Shown here: positions 26,313-36,913 of the stretch, in pieces
How positions within the stretch are numbered: the stretch's first letter is position 1
How the letters are laid out: each line of letters starts with the position of its first letter
Assembly (NCBI RefSeq): GCF_028369105.1
Contig: NZ_JAQNDO010000001.1
Location: 6,356,501-6,420,500 of the forward strand
Source of the DNA: Polyangium mundeleinium
Lineage (GTDB): Bacteria > Myxococcota_A > Polyangia > Polyangiales > Polyangiaceae
DNA length: 64,000 nucleotides
Direction of reading: 5' to 3'
Made by a program: the position numbers and the translations under genes
Notes under the pieces: model-generated
Database searches by the model: none
Seen by the model: the letters and a program-made list of their open reading frames with translations, nothing else
What the model was told of the DNA's origin: nothing

Positions 26313-26465
26313 ATCGTCTCCGCATCCGAGGGGCTCCTGGTAAACTGCGATCTAAAAGCACATTCAAAGCGGTTCGCGCATCCTGCCTTGGTTCGCGCCG
26401 GACAATGGCCGCGCCAATACCGATGCCGCGGCTGCCGCGCCATCATCACGGTCGTACCTCTTGGC

Positions 26466-26971
26466 TGCGCATCTTGGCGTAGCGAGGCGGCGGCGCTCAC
26501 GTCAGATTTCGATCTTGAGCGGGGGGTCGTGGTGCTCGACGAGAACAAGACGGACGAGCCGCGGGCATGGGGCGCTGTCGCCCGGGGTGGCGGAAGCGCT
26601 GCGGGCGGGGCGGGAGCTGCGGGCGCGAGAGGGGGCGGACGTCGGGGAGGATGCGCGGGTGTTCGTGGCCGGGAAGGCGATCGGGGGGCGGGTAGCAGAG
26701 CGGTATCGGGAGCACCTGCGGGCGGCAGGGATCACGCGGGCGGTGCTGTTCGAGAGGCGCAAGGAGAGGCAGCAGATCAGGTTGCACGATACGAGGGCGG
26801 CGTTCGTGACGGTGGCGCTGGCGACGGGGAAGAGCCAGGGCGTGGGTGCAGGATCGGACGGGGCACAAGTCGAGTGTGATGATCGCGAGGTACAAGCGGG
26901 CGGCGAGGATGGCGCGGGAGGTGGGGATCGGTGAGTTCGTGGAGGATGGAGTGCGGGGTGAGGGCTCTTGA
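26466..26971 (+). pseudogene. Tyrosine recombinase catalytic domain, frameshifted
   Basis: Three overlapping frames together spell the C-terminal half of a phage-type integrase: SEAAALTSDFDLERGVVVLD, then SPGVAEALRAGRELRA...IRLHDTRAAFVTVALATGKS, then WVQDRTGHKSSVMIARYKRA. The HxxR (HDTR), GH and final Tyr (ARYKR) are recognisable, while the first Arg region and the N-terminal half are missing. At least two frameshifts, so not active. It ends 46 bases before the EAD1 membrane gene and probably marks the scar of an element that brought or disrupted it. Confidence 0.75.
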
Positions 26972-27016
26972 CAGACATCCGCCCGCCCCGCAGCATGGCC
27001 TAGCGCGGCGGCAAAG

Positions 27017-28135
27017 ATGGTGGAGAGCGGCGCGAACTGCACGTTCGAGGGGGAGGTGGGGAAGATCCACGTCTTCGGCGTGGGACGCGCGGTGGTTCTC
27101 GATCCGGCGGTCTTTCGGGATGGGCACACGGACAGGGTCAATCTCACCGGCGCGCTGGACGATGCCTGGATCGGGGACTCTCGTTCCATCGCGGGGTTGG
27201 ACCCGATCCAGCCCAACCCAAAGTGCAAGCAGTTCGATGTCACGTACAAAGCTACGGCAGGTGCGGGCGCGATCGTAACCGTTGCACAGGGGGGGGAGCC
27301 GGGCTGGTTTATAGGGAAAACCTTATACTTCCGTGCGCGTGATTGCAGCGCCCGGTGCCGCGTCGAGCGGAAGGGTGAGATGTCGCTCGAGATCAGTCGA
27401 CGAAGCAATCAGGCTGTGCAGCTTGCGGGGCCGATTCCGATCGGCCGCGAGGCAGAACCATGCACGGCGCAGGCCGGAGAAGCGCCTTTGCAGGTGGGGG
27501 TCGAGCGGCTCGTGCTCTCCACGGTGAGCGGGTCGCTGCGCTGTGGAGATGAGGAAATCCCGCTGGAGGGCGACTGGGTGTTTTCCTCGGGGCCTGCGCG
27601 GAGCCTGCTGCTTGAATGGGTAAAGGTCCGCGGGCCGTGGCTCGTCGCGCGGGTGACGAATGAGGTGGCGCCTTCGCCTGTCTTGCAGGTGCGTTTTCCC
27701 ACGCGCAAGCTATCCTTCCTTTCTCTGCCTCGCGCGGAGCCTGTGCCGTGGACGCATGTCTCCGCGATCGGCGGGGCTGTACTCTTGCTCGTAGTGCTCG
27801 CGGCACTCGCACGGCGGAAAAGGTCTGTGAACAAGGGAAAACCGATCGAGCTGCGCCATCTTCGACTGTCGGGGAGCCGGCGCAAGGAGTTGCATGCGGC
27901 GCTGCTCGATGCTTTTCGTGGGTATGATCAGCTAGCGATTATGGTCCGGCATGAGCTTGACAAGAACCTCGAGGAGGTAGCAAGCAGCGAAAAGGCGCTT
28001 GACGTCGTTGTTCACAAGTTGCTTGACTACGCGGAAGCACAGGGCCGCATGGGAGAACTCATACACGCTGCCCGAGCAGAGAAACCGGGTAACGAGCGCC
28101 TCGCCGAGGTTGCGAAAAAGCTCGGCGTAAAGTAA
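27017..28135 (+). CDS. EAD1-domain single-pass membrane protein
   Basis: 372 residues. Residues 1-245 are a beta-rich region with six Cys (8, 69, 109, 113, 149, 176), probably outside the cytoplasm. One transmembrane helix at about 248-265 (SAIGGAVLLLVVLAALARRKR) is followed by basic residues and a C-terminal effector-associated domain 1 (about 285-372: RRKELHAALLDAFRGYDQLA, MVRHELDKNLEEVA, VVVHKLLDYAEAQGRMGELI). EAD1 domains bind each other and link sensors with effectors in conflict systems of multicellular bacteria. No signal peptide or ribosome site is visible at the ATG, and an integrase scar ends just upstream, so the true 5' end may be lost. It converges with an EAD1 phosphoesterase. 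Confidence 0.75.
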   Translation: MVESGANCTFEGEVGKIHVFGVGRAVVLDPAVFRDGHTDRVNLTGALDDAWIGDSRSIAGLDPIQPNPKCKQFDVTYKATAGAGAIVTVAQGGEPGWFIGKTLYFRARDCSARCRVERKGEMSLEISRRSNQAVQLAGPIPIGREAEPCTAQAGEAPLQVGVERLVLSTVSGSLRCGDEEIPLEGDWVFSSGPARSLLLEWVKVRGPWLVARVTNEVAPSPVLQVRFPTRKLSFLSLPRAEPVPWTHVSAIGGAVLLLVVLAALARRKRSVNKGKPIELRHLRLSGSRRKELHAALLDAFRGYDQLAIMVRHELDKNLEEVASSEKALDVVVHKLLDYAEAQGRMGELIHAARAEKPGNERLAEVAKKLGVK

Positions 28136-28240
28136 CTCTGGCGCAGATACTTAACTCGAATTTGTGGCTCGACGCCTAGCTCCAATGCGACGGGGGAGGC
28201 TGGAGCAGGGGCGGGGCCGCTACACGGTCACGCGCCGATA

Positions 28241-29611
28241 CTAACATAAGATGCGCGTTGCCACCGCCCCAAGCTCTTCATTATCCTGGTTCGCCTCCCA
28301 TGCAGCTTGCACTAACTCTCGCGTGAACCCTCCCGCCTCCGCCGCCTCCACCAGATCGAACACGATCAAACGCAGCGGTCGCCCCATCCCTACCATCTCC
28401 GCTAGGTTCTTGCCGAGCCCGTGCCGTACCATCATCGCAAGTTCGTCCTCGCGCCGGAATCCACTCAACAACGCCTCCTCCAGCGCCCGCCGCAACGGCA
28501 TCGTGAGCCCTGGGCGGAGCCGCGGCGCCCTCGGCAAACCCATTTGCGGCGTCTCTCCTACCCTCGCTGCCTTCGCGCCAGAGATGCCCACCGCGATCCC
28601 GTGCTCCGCATACCCCCGCGCCTCGTCCACGTGGTCCACGTGCATCCGGAAATCCTTGTTCGCGTCCGACCACCGCCTCGGCCAAATTCGAAGCCGCGTC
28701 GCTCCATCCGCGCCCACCACCACGGACGCCACATTGTACCCGTGCCCCGCGGGCACTCCCTGGGGCATTCGCTCCCCGTGCGCGGGCCCCGCCACCACGT
28801 GCAGCAATCCCACCCCCGAGCCCGCCCAGACCGCTCTCGACTCCGCCTCATGGACATGCCCGCAGAGATGTACGTGCGCCCTCCGCCGCACCCAGCCCAG
28901 TACCTCCGCTTCGTCCTTCAACCAGCCCTGATCCAACGGGTGATGCGTCAAGACGAGGACCAGCTCGCCCGCCTCCGGCGCGCGCGGCAGAGCCCCGACG
29001 ATAGCTCCTTGACCCAGCCGCAGATTCCCTTGGTCGCGGTCGTCCGCCGAGAGCAGCGCGGTGTGGAAACCCACCAATCGAACTCGGAGCCCCTCGCGCC
29101 CTTCGAGCCGCGCTGTCCAGAAAGACGCGGAAGGCCCGACCTCCACCTTCCCGAGCCCCGACGCGAAGTCGAGGTACGCTCGCGTCCGCCATTCGAGCCG
29201 CGCTTGAGCCTCCGGAGTCGCCAGCGCAGTGTCTAGCTCCTTGGTGCCATCTCGCAAGGCCTCCACGAGCTGCCCGGTGGCGCTGTCCTTGTCCGCCGCA
29301 CGATCAACGTCGTGATTGCCCGGCACCGCGAACACCCGATCCAGCCCGAGCCCCACAGCGGCCGCGACTTCCTGAAGCCATGCTCGCGCGTCTGCGTACT
29401 GCGTGGCGGCACCTGAGAAGGCCACGTCGCCTGTCAAGAGGATCGCATCCGGCCGCGGTACACTGAGGTCGCCGAGCTTCGAGGCATCCGCGCGAAGCTC
29501 CTCGAGCACAAGCCGCTGGTTCGAGCGGTGCGTCGGCCCCCCGTGACCGATGTGCAGATCCGAGAGGTGTAGCCAGGTGAAAAGCGGCCGAGAGGAAGCC
29601 TTGATGGGCAT
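28241..29611 (-). CDS. Calcineurin-like metallophosphoesterase with C-terminal EAD1
   Basis: 456 residues. The phosphoesterase domain (about 8-300) has every metal motif: SDLHIGH (D18, H20), GDVAFSG (D62), GNHDVD (N99, H100), LTHHPLD and GHVHE (H252, H254). After a linker, an EAD1 domain (about 371-455: PLRRALEEALLSGFRREDEL, MMVRHGLGKNLAEM, FDLVEAAEAGGFTRELVQAA) closely resembles that of the convergent membrane protein. EAD1-EAD1 contact could recruit or activate the enzyme at the membrane. Possible substrates are nucleotides, cyclic nucleotides or nucleic acid; none can be chosen from sequence. ATG preceded closely by GGGAG. Family certain, system role inferred. Confidence 0.85.
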   Translation of the reverse strand: MPIKASSRPLFTWLHLSDLHIGHGGPTHRSNQRLVLEELRADASKLGDLSVPRPDAILLTGDVAFSGAATQYADARAWLQEVAAAVGLGLDRVFAVPGNHDVDRAADKDSATGQLVEALRDGTKELDTALATPEAQARLEWRTRAYLDFASGLGKVEVGPSASFWTARLEGREGLRVRLVGFHTALLSADDRDQGNLRLGQGAIVGALPRAPEAGELVLVLTHHPLDQGWLKDEAEVLGWVRRRAHVHLCGHVHEAESRAVWAGSGVGLLHVVAGPAHGERMPQGVPAGHGYNVASVVVGADGATRLRIWPRRWSDANKDFRMHVDHVDEARGYAEHGIAVGISGAKAARVGETPQMGLPRAPRLRPGLTMPLRRALEEALLSGFRREDELAMMVRHGLGKNLAEMVGMGRPLRLIVFDLVEAAEAGGFTRELVQAAWEANQDNEELGAVATRILC

Positions 29612-30343
29612 GCTCCCAGGATACCTTCCCCGGGCTCCGGTCGCGCAGAGTTCCTCACCGTGTGCCTTGCCCGCCCCCAAATCCTCCTTGACCCCCTCGC
29701 CATCCCCCACGCCTCCCTCAGCCTCAGCCCCCCGCTCGTCCGCGCCTCGCCGACCCACAGCTCGGGCGTGAGGGGGAGAATGCCTACACACGTTTCGTTG
29801 TGCATTTGGCTCTCTCTCGCCTGCGTCCTGACAGGGACGGTCGAATCGCAACGGCCCGGCTACGCGAGAAGCTGCCCCATCTTCCCTATGAGGGCACCAT
29901 TCGCCCGGCGCTGGTTCGCCCGCGGCATCGCCTCCGGGCTTGAGGTGCGAGGGCGCGCGATCGGGGGGGACCAACCGGGCCGAATGCTACTCAAGCCCCA
30001 TGTTTCTCAAGTGCTTGCTTTAGCTGTGTGTTGTATTTCTGCCCGAGCCTCGGGCTTGAGGAGTGCCGTCCGCTCCATGAGATGATCCCCGAGCTGGCCC
30101 CCCGGATGAGCCCACGTCCGATCGACGTGACGAGCACCGAGCGGGCCCCCCACAAGGAAAGGGCAGCGGAAAGGGCACCACGCTCGCGGCGCGGGACCCC
30201 TCTGCCTATAGAATTCAGCCAAGATCCACGGGGTTGGCGATCCCGGGTCAGGAGATCCGAACTGTCCCCGAGGCAATCTCGCTTCGCGATCTCAGAGCGC
30301 CGATCCGGTTCGGCGCTCGAGGCGTGCCATAACGAACTCTGCC
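29612..30343. other. Gene-poor stretch
   Basis: About 730 bases between the phosphoesterase and the histidine kinase. Short open frames exist on both strands without domains or convincing starts. I see no RNA gene or repeat. It presumably carries the two divergent promoters. Confidence 0.4.
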
Positions 30344-31819
30344 ATGAACCTCGCGCGCAAGCGGCTCACCCGCAAGCTCCTCGCCGTCTTCGCCACGCCC
30401 GTCATCCTCGGGTTCGTGGTGACGGGGGTCGTGTCCATCCGGACGACCCGCGCCTCGCTCGTCGAGAGCAGCGAGCGTGCGCTCGCGGACAACATCGCGA
30501 CGCTGCGAACGGCCTCGCTGCCCATCGCAGCGACGGGGCGAACGGAGGAGGCCGTGGCGCTCGTCGAGCGCGTCGCCGCCGAGGAGACCGTGCACGGCGT
30601 CGCCTTCTACGACGAACGGGGCGCGCCCTTCGTGCGCTCGTCCGCGCTCCAAAGCGCGCCCTTTGCCCTCGACGTCATGGCGGCGCGCGCCGTTGCGACC
30701 GGCGACGCGAGCCAGGGAACGTTGCAGATCGGCGACGAGGAGGTGCTCGTCCGGGTCGAGCCCGTGCGCGACTCGCCCGGCCTGGGCGCGGTCGTCATGA
30801 CCCGCGAACTCGGGCCGATCGATCGCATGATCGACCTGACCCTGGTCCGGCTCGCGCTCACGGGCGGCGCGGCGGCGCTCTGCGTTTCGCTCGTCGCGAT
30901 CTGGATCTCGCGTGTGCTCGGGCGCGCGTGGGGCAACCTCGTGCACGCCGTCGATCGCGTGGCCGCGGGGGACCTCGACGTGCGCGTCGAGGCCTCCCCG
31001 CATCTCGAGCTCGATCGTGTCGCGCGCGCCGTGAACGACATGACCCGCTCGCTCGCCGAGGCGCGCGAAAAACTGCTCGCGGCCGAGGCGGAGCGGACCG
31101 AGCTCGCGACGCGCATGCGACACGCGCAGGCCCTCGCGGTCGTGGGGCAGGTGGCCGGCTCGTTCGCGCACGAGATCGGCTCGCCGCTCAACACCATCCT
31201 CGGCTGGTCCCGCCTCTCGGCCGCCGACGACGACCTGCCCGAGCCCGTGCGCCGGCAGTCCGAGACCATCGCCGGCCAGTGCGAGCGCATCACGCGGATC
31301 GTGCAGCGCATGCTCGATGTGAGCCGTCCCCCCACGGATCACGTCGTCCCCGTGCAGCTCGCCGACGTCGTGCGTGACGTGAGCGCGTTCCTCGCGCCGG
31401 ACCTGCGCGTGCGTCGTATCGAGCTGCGTCTCCTCGTCGCCGATCGGTTGCCGCCAATCGCCGCCGTGCGCGATCGCCTGCTCCAGGTCGTGATGAACCT
31501 CTGCATCAACGCGATTCAGGCGCAGCCGCGCGGTGGGACGCTCCGGATCTCGCTCGCGCTCGAGGACGCGGGGCCCGAGCGCGAGCCGCTCCTCCGGCTC
31601 GAGGTCGCCGACGCGGGGCCCGGGATCCCCGAGGAAAAGCGGTCGCAGGTCTTCGAGCTCTTCTACTCGACGAAGGTCGAGAGCGGAGGCACGGGGCTCG
31701 GGCTCCCCATCGTGGCCGACGTCGTTCGGGACCTCGGCGGTCGCGTCGAGATTGGCGACGCGCCCGAGGGCGGCGCCCTGTTCCGCGTGCTGCTGCCCGC
31801 TGGATCCTCGTCGCGTTAG
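30344..31819 (+). CDS. Sensor histidine kinase
   Basis: Membrane sensor kinase of 491 residues. First transmembrane helix at about 13-33 (AVFATPVILGFVVTGVV), a periplasmic or extracytoplasmic sensing domain to about 165, second helix (LALTGGAAALCVSLVAIWI), HAMP-like linker (VDRVAAGDLDVRVEASP), a coiled segment, and a dimerisation box with the phospho-His (SFAHEIGSPLNTILGW). ATPase boxes: N (VMNLCINAIQA), G1 (VADAGPGIPEEKRSQVFELF) and G2 (GGTGLGLPIVADVV). No response regulator is adjacent, so it is an orphan kinase. It could pair with the regulator at 6188 or elsewhere. Confidence 0.9.
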   Translation: MNLARKRLTRKLLAVFATPVILGFVVTGVVSIRTTRASLVESSERALADNIATLRTASLPIAATGRTEEAVALVERVAAEETVHGVAFYDERGAPFVRSSALQSAPFALDVMAARAVATGDASQGTLQIGDEEVLVRVEPVRDSPGLGAVVMTRELGPIDRMIDLTLVRLALTGGAAALCVSLVAIWISRVLGRAWGNLVHAVDRVAAGDLDVRVEASPHLELDRVARAVNDMTRSLAEAREKLLAAEAERTELATRMRHAQALAVVGQVAGSFAHEIGSPLNTILGWSRLSAADDDLPEPVRRQSETIAGQCERITRIVQRMLDVSRPPTDHVVPVQLADVVRDVSAFLAPDLRVRRIELRLLVADRLPPIAAVRDRLLQVVMNLCINAIQAQPRGGTLRISLALEDAGPEREPLLRLEVADAGPGIPEEKRSQVFELFYSTKVESGGTGLGLPIVADVVRDLGGRVEIGDAPEGGALFRVLLPAGSSSR

Positions 31820-31986
31820 CCTCTCGCGACACGAGCGCAGCTCGGATCTGCGCGGGGGGCGGCCCGAGTCGGTGGTGACATCGATGAAGGGCCGTCCCTA
31901 CCGCAACCAGTCAATCCGCTCTCAGGTTTCCTACCCGCGGAGACGACGGTGATCGGCGACGGGCTCGTGGAGGGGAGCTGATGGAA

Positions 31987-34242
<2,256 letters not shown>

Positions 34243-34356
34243 TCACGGGCTCCGTAGCAGTTGCCATCACGTCCCGTCAACACCCGCCCCCGCGCCGCCC
34301 GTCTTCGGGTGAGCGCCCGTCGGCGGAGAGAGCGCCGAAGCCTCCCGGCGCTCGAT

Positions 34357-35082
34357 TCACGGTTCGTCCCTGTCGGCTCCGCCGCCCTGTTTTGCTTTCC
34401 ACTCCCTCTCCCTCTTCGACGGCATCCCTTGGGTCATCTCCGCGAGCGCGCGCATGCTCTCTCCGAGGGAGTCCCGGACGGGCAGCTCGACGGCAAAGTC
34501 CTCCGCCCCCGCCTCCGCGACGCGCCGCCACTTCTCGTCGACCGGCTGTCCTACGTTGTCCGAAAGCTCGACCAGCGTGGGCAAGTAATACGGAATGGCC
34601 GATGCGTATCTCGGATCCTGATGGCTGAACGCCTCCTCGTACACCGCCAGGGCTTCCCGGTGCCTTCCGAGCGCTTGCAAGTTGAGCGCCTTTGAGCTGC
34701 CGTTGGACCATCGATCCGTGACGTTCTCGAAGCCGAGTTGCGCCACGGCTTCGCAGGCTTGCAGCGCTTCCTCGTACCTGCCCGCTTCGTAGAGGATGAA
34801 CTCGCGCTGACGGGCGACGCTTCGAGCCAGCCATCCATCATGATCGCGATGGCGATTGGCGTCTTCGAACGCATCCCAGCGCGCAAGCGCTTCGTCGTAT
34901 TGGTCGCGACTCACCAGCTTGTCGATGGCGAGGCCCTTGTATTCGAATGCCTCTTGTACCTCCAGCCGGTCGAGGCAGGTCGCGCACACCATGACGGTGC
35001 GTCCCGCATGTGTGTACGTACCCGTCGCCTCCCGCTTCCGGCAGGACCAGCAAGGTTGAGGTTTTTCACTGGGAGCCTGCAT
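34357..35082 (-). CDS. TPR protein with N-terminal zinc ribbon
   Basis: 241 residues. N-terminal zinc-ribbon-like pairs PCWSC and VCATC are about 20 residues apart. Helical repeats from about 65 onwards read ARQREFILYEAGRYEEALQA, SKALNLQALGRHREALAVYE and similar TPR units. A charged C-terminal tail follows. Cytoplasmic, probably a protein-interaction scaffold. It lies about 120 bases from the geosmin synthase start and on the same strand, so it is upstream of it, but a shared transcript is not certain. Function unknown. Confidence 0.7.
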   Translation of the reverse strand: MQAPSEKPQPCWSCRKREATGTYTHAGRTVMVCATCLDRLEVQEAFEYKGLAIDKLVSRDQYDEALARWDAFEDANRHRDHDGWLARSVARQREFILYEAGRYEEALQACEAVAQLGFENVTDRWSNGSSKALNLQALGRHREALAVYEEAFSHQDPRYASAIPYYLPTLVELSDNVGQPVDEKWRRVAEAGAEDFAVELPVRDSLGESMRALAEMTQGMPSKREREWKAKQGGGADRDEP

Positions 35083-35127
35083 GGCGATTCACTCCTGAAT
35101 GGGGCTCAGTTCGGGCGGGGACACCTC

Positions 35128-35228
35128 TCCTCGGGCCAAGCTGCACCGCGCGCCGCCGACCGGCCGCCTCGACCGCCTCGACCACCTCCTCCGCGACATG
35201 CGCCGTGACGGCCACGAGATGACCCTCA
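35128..35228 (-). pseudogene. Remnant of AgmX-like lipoprotein gene
   Basis: About 100 bases encode HLVAVTAHVAEEVVEAVEA, matching VVAVTAHVVEEAVEAIE of the lipoprotein at 80-823. The rest is absent. It is adjacent to, and may have altered, the 3' end of the gene at 35226. Confidence 0.55.
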
Positions 35229-35774
35229 GACCGATACGCGCCTTCCTCGCCCACGGGCTCCAGCAACAATGGGAGCCTTCTGCCCGTGATCGCCAAGGCT
35301 TCCGATGAAACGAGCAGGGGTGCGGTGGAGAGACACGACCAACCGTGTCCAGAACGAGCCCACCTGCGCGCGCGCCTCGCGGGCGACCAGGCCAAACAGG
35401 GCCAGCGGAATGGCACCGATCCGGCGCCGACGGCGACGTTTCGCCCGCGCCGCAGGCTCGTTCACCACAATGCGCGCCCGATGGGTGACGTTATCCATTC
35501 GCTCCCGCATCGTCGCCCACGCGCGGTTCGTCAGGGCCGCGTATTTCGCGACCGCGTTCAGCCATGCGCCGAACGCTTCTTCGTCGTATGGATCGGGTCG
35601 CTCTGCTTTGGGCTTGCGACAGGCGAGCAGGAATGCATGATGGTCGATATCCATCCCATGCGCCGAATCGACTCCGACCGAACGAACCACCGCGGCCATA
35701 ACATCCAGATACCGGAGCGTGGCCTCTCTGGAGATACCGAGTTCGTTCGAGCAGTCGTCGAGGACGCGTGTCAT
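35226..35774 (-). CDS. Hypothetical protein with Arg-rich stretch
   Basis: 182 residues without a recognised domain. The first 110 residues look folded and helical (NELGISREATLRYLDVMAAV, DPYDEEAFGAWLNAVAKYAA); a run of Arg (AKRRRRRRIG) is followed by a hydrophobic segment (AIPLALFGLVAREA) and a basic tail. The tail may be non-native because it runs into a lipoprotein remnant. It diverges from the outer-membrane gene at 35891 across about 115 bases. Codon use is like the chromosome, so I think it is a real gene, but function is unknown. Confidence 0.5.
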   Translation of the reverse strand: MTRVLDDCSNELGISREATLRYLDVMAAVVRSVGVDSAHGMDIDHHAFLLACRKPKAERPDPYDEEAFGAWLNAVAKYAALTNRAWATMRERMDNVTHRARIVVNEPAARAKRRRRRRIGAIPLALFGLVAREARAQVGSFWTRLVVSLHRTPARFIGSLGDHGQKAPIVAGARGRGRRVSV

Positions 35775-35890
35775 GCCCCAGACCCTCTGCTCGCGTTCAC
35801 GAGTCCCATGGATACAAAGGGCAGAGGTCGCCCTCCATCACGGGAAAAATCGACCGACCCCTCCACATTTTTCGTCGAGGGGGCCACGGA

Positions 35891-36913
35891 GTGAGGTCGC
35901 GCGCAGATTTCTGGCGCTTCTGGAGTGCGGTTGGCGCGGCGGCCTTGGGCGTGGCCTGGTCGTCGTCGGCCCTCGCGGCGGACGAGCTGCCGCACCATCG
36001 CGTCGAGCTCACGACAGATCGGACGCTCCCCGGTTGCTCGGATGCGTTCGAGTTCACGGCGATCCTGACGAACTGGGTGCCCGTGAGCACGATCGATCCG
36101 ACGGGGGCGCGCGCGCTTATCGTGCGGATCCGGCGACTCCCCGATGGAGGCAAGTCGGTCGATACGACGATCACGGACGAGAACGGCGTCGCCGTATCCA
36201 CCGATCACCGCGACTACTCACCCCGGACCGACTGTTTCAAGGTGCTTTATTGGACGGCATTTGATGCGGCGACGCGGATCCGCGCTGCGGCGCCGAAGAA
36301 GGAGGAGCAGGCTCCAACGCCTCCGGTGGAGCCTCCGCCATCTCCCAAGGCGGCCCCGTGCCCGAGCCCGAAGTGCCCGGCGTGTCCACCGTCCTCGAAG
36401 CCGCCCACGGCAGCCCCGGCTCCGAAGAAGCGAGGTTTCGTGGCGGTCGGAGGGGTCGTGTCTTCTGGTCTCATGCCGGATTGGGCACCCGGGCTCCGGG
36501 TTGCAGGGGGCGTGCAGCTCCCGCAGCTCTCGCTCGAGCTCGACGCGCGGTGGATGCCGCTCTGGAATACGCGTCCTGCGAGCTCAACCAAGGTCGAGGC
36601 GCACACGTTCACAATGACGGGTGCGGGATGCCTGAAGCGCGCGCCGTTCGTCGGTTGCTTGTTCGTCATGGGCGGGACCGTTGGGGCCACGGCCTTGAAC
36701 AGGAGGTATGTCGGTCACGGCGTGCGAGGCATGTTCGGCATCGGGGCGCGCAGCGGGGTCGAGCTCCCGTTCACGCAACGGTTCGCGGTGCGCCTGGACG
36801 TCGAGGTCGCGATCCCGCTGTTCGCTACGGGTCTCGACACGATCGCTCCTTCCCTATGGGAGACGCTGCGCTCCTTCACGACTGGCGGTGGATCGCTCGT
36901 GTACGCGTTCTAA
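35891..36913 (+). CDS. Outer-membrane beta-barrel-type protein with Pro-rich linker
   Basis: 340 residues. The GTG start is followed by a signal peptide (WSAVGAAALGVAWSSSALAAD), a beta-sandwich-like N-domain (HHRVELTTDRTLPGCSDAFE), a Pro/Lys/Cys linker with CPSPKCPACPPSSK, and a C-terminal domain of alternating strands (FVAVGGVVSSGLMPDWAPGL to GGGSLVYAF) ending in Phe as barrel proteins do. Its barrel-like domain resembles that of the TPR-PEGA protein at 9506. It overlaps the stop codon of the convergent Cys-rich lipoprotein by 3-4 bases; the lipoprotein family also accompanies the 9506 gene. So a conserved envelope pair, here in convergent order. Confidence 0.7.
   Translation: MRSRADFWRFWSAVGAAALGVAWSSSALAADELPHHRVELTTDRTLPGCSDAFEFTAILTNWVPVSTIDPTGARALIVRIRRLPDGGKSVDTTITDENGVAVSTDHRDYSPRTDCFKVLYWTAFDAATRIRAAAPKKEEQAPTPPVEPPPSPKAAPCPSPKCPACPPSSKPPTAAPAPKKRGFVAVGGVVSSGLMPDWAPGLRVAGGVQLPQLSLELDARWMPLWNTRPASSTKVEAHTFTMTGAGCLKRAPFVGCLFVMGGTVGATALNRRYVGHGVRGMFGIGARSGVELPFTQRFAVRLDVEVAIPLFATGLDTIAPSLWETLRSFTTGGGSLVYAF

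Noticed and set aside
29660-30085. A 141-codon plus-strand frame before the histidine kinase
   Set aside because: No domain, weak start, mixed codon use; could not be supported.
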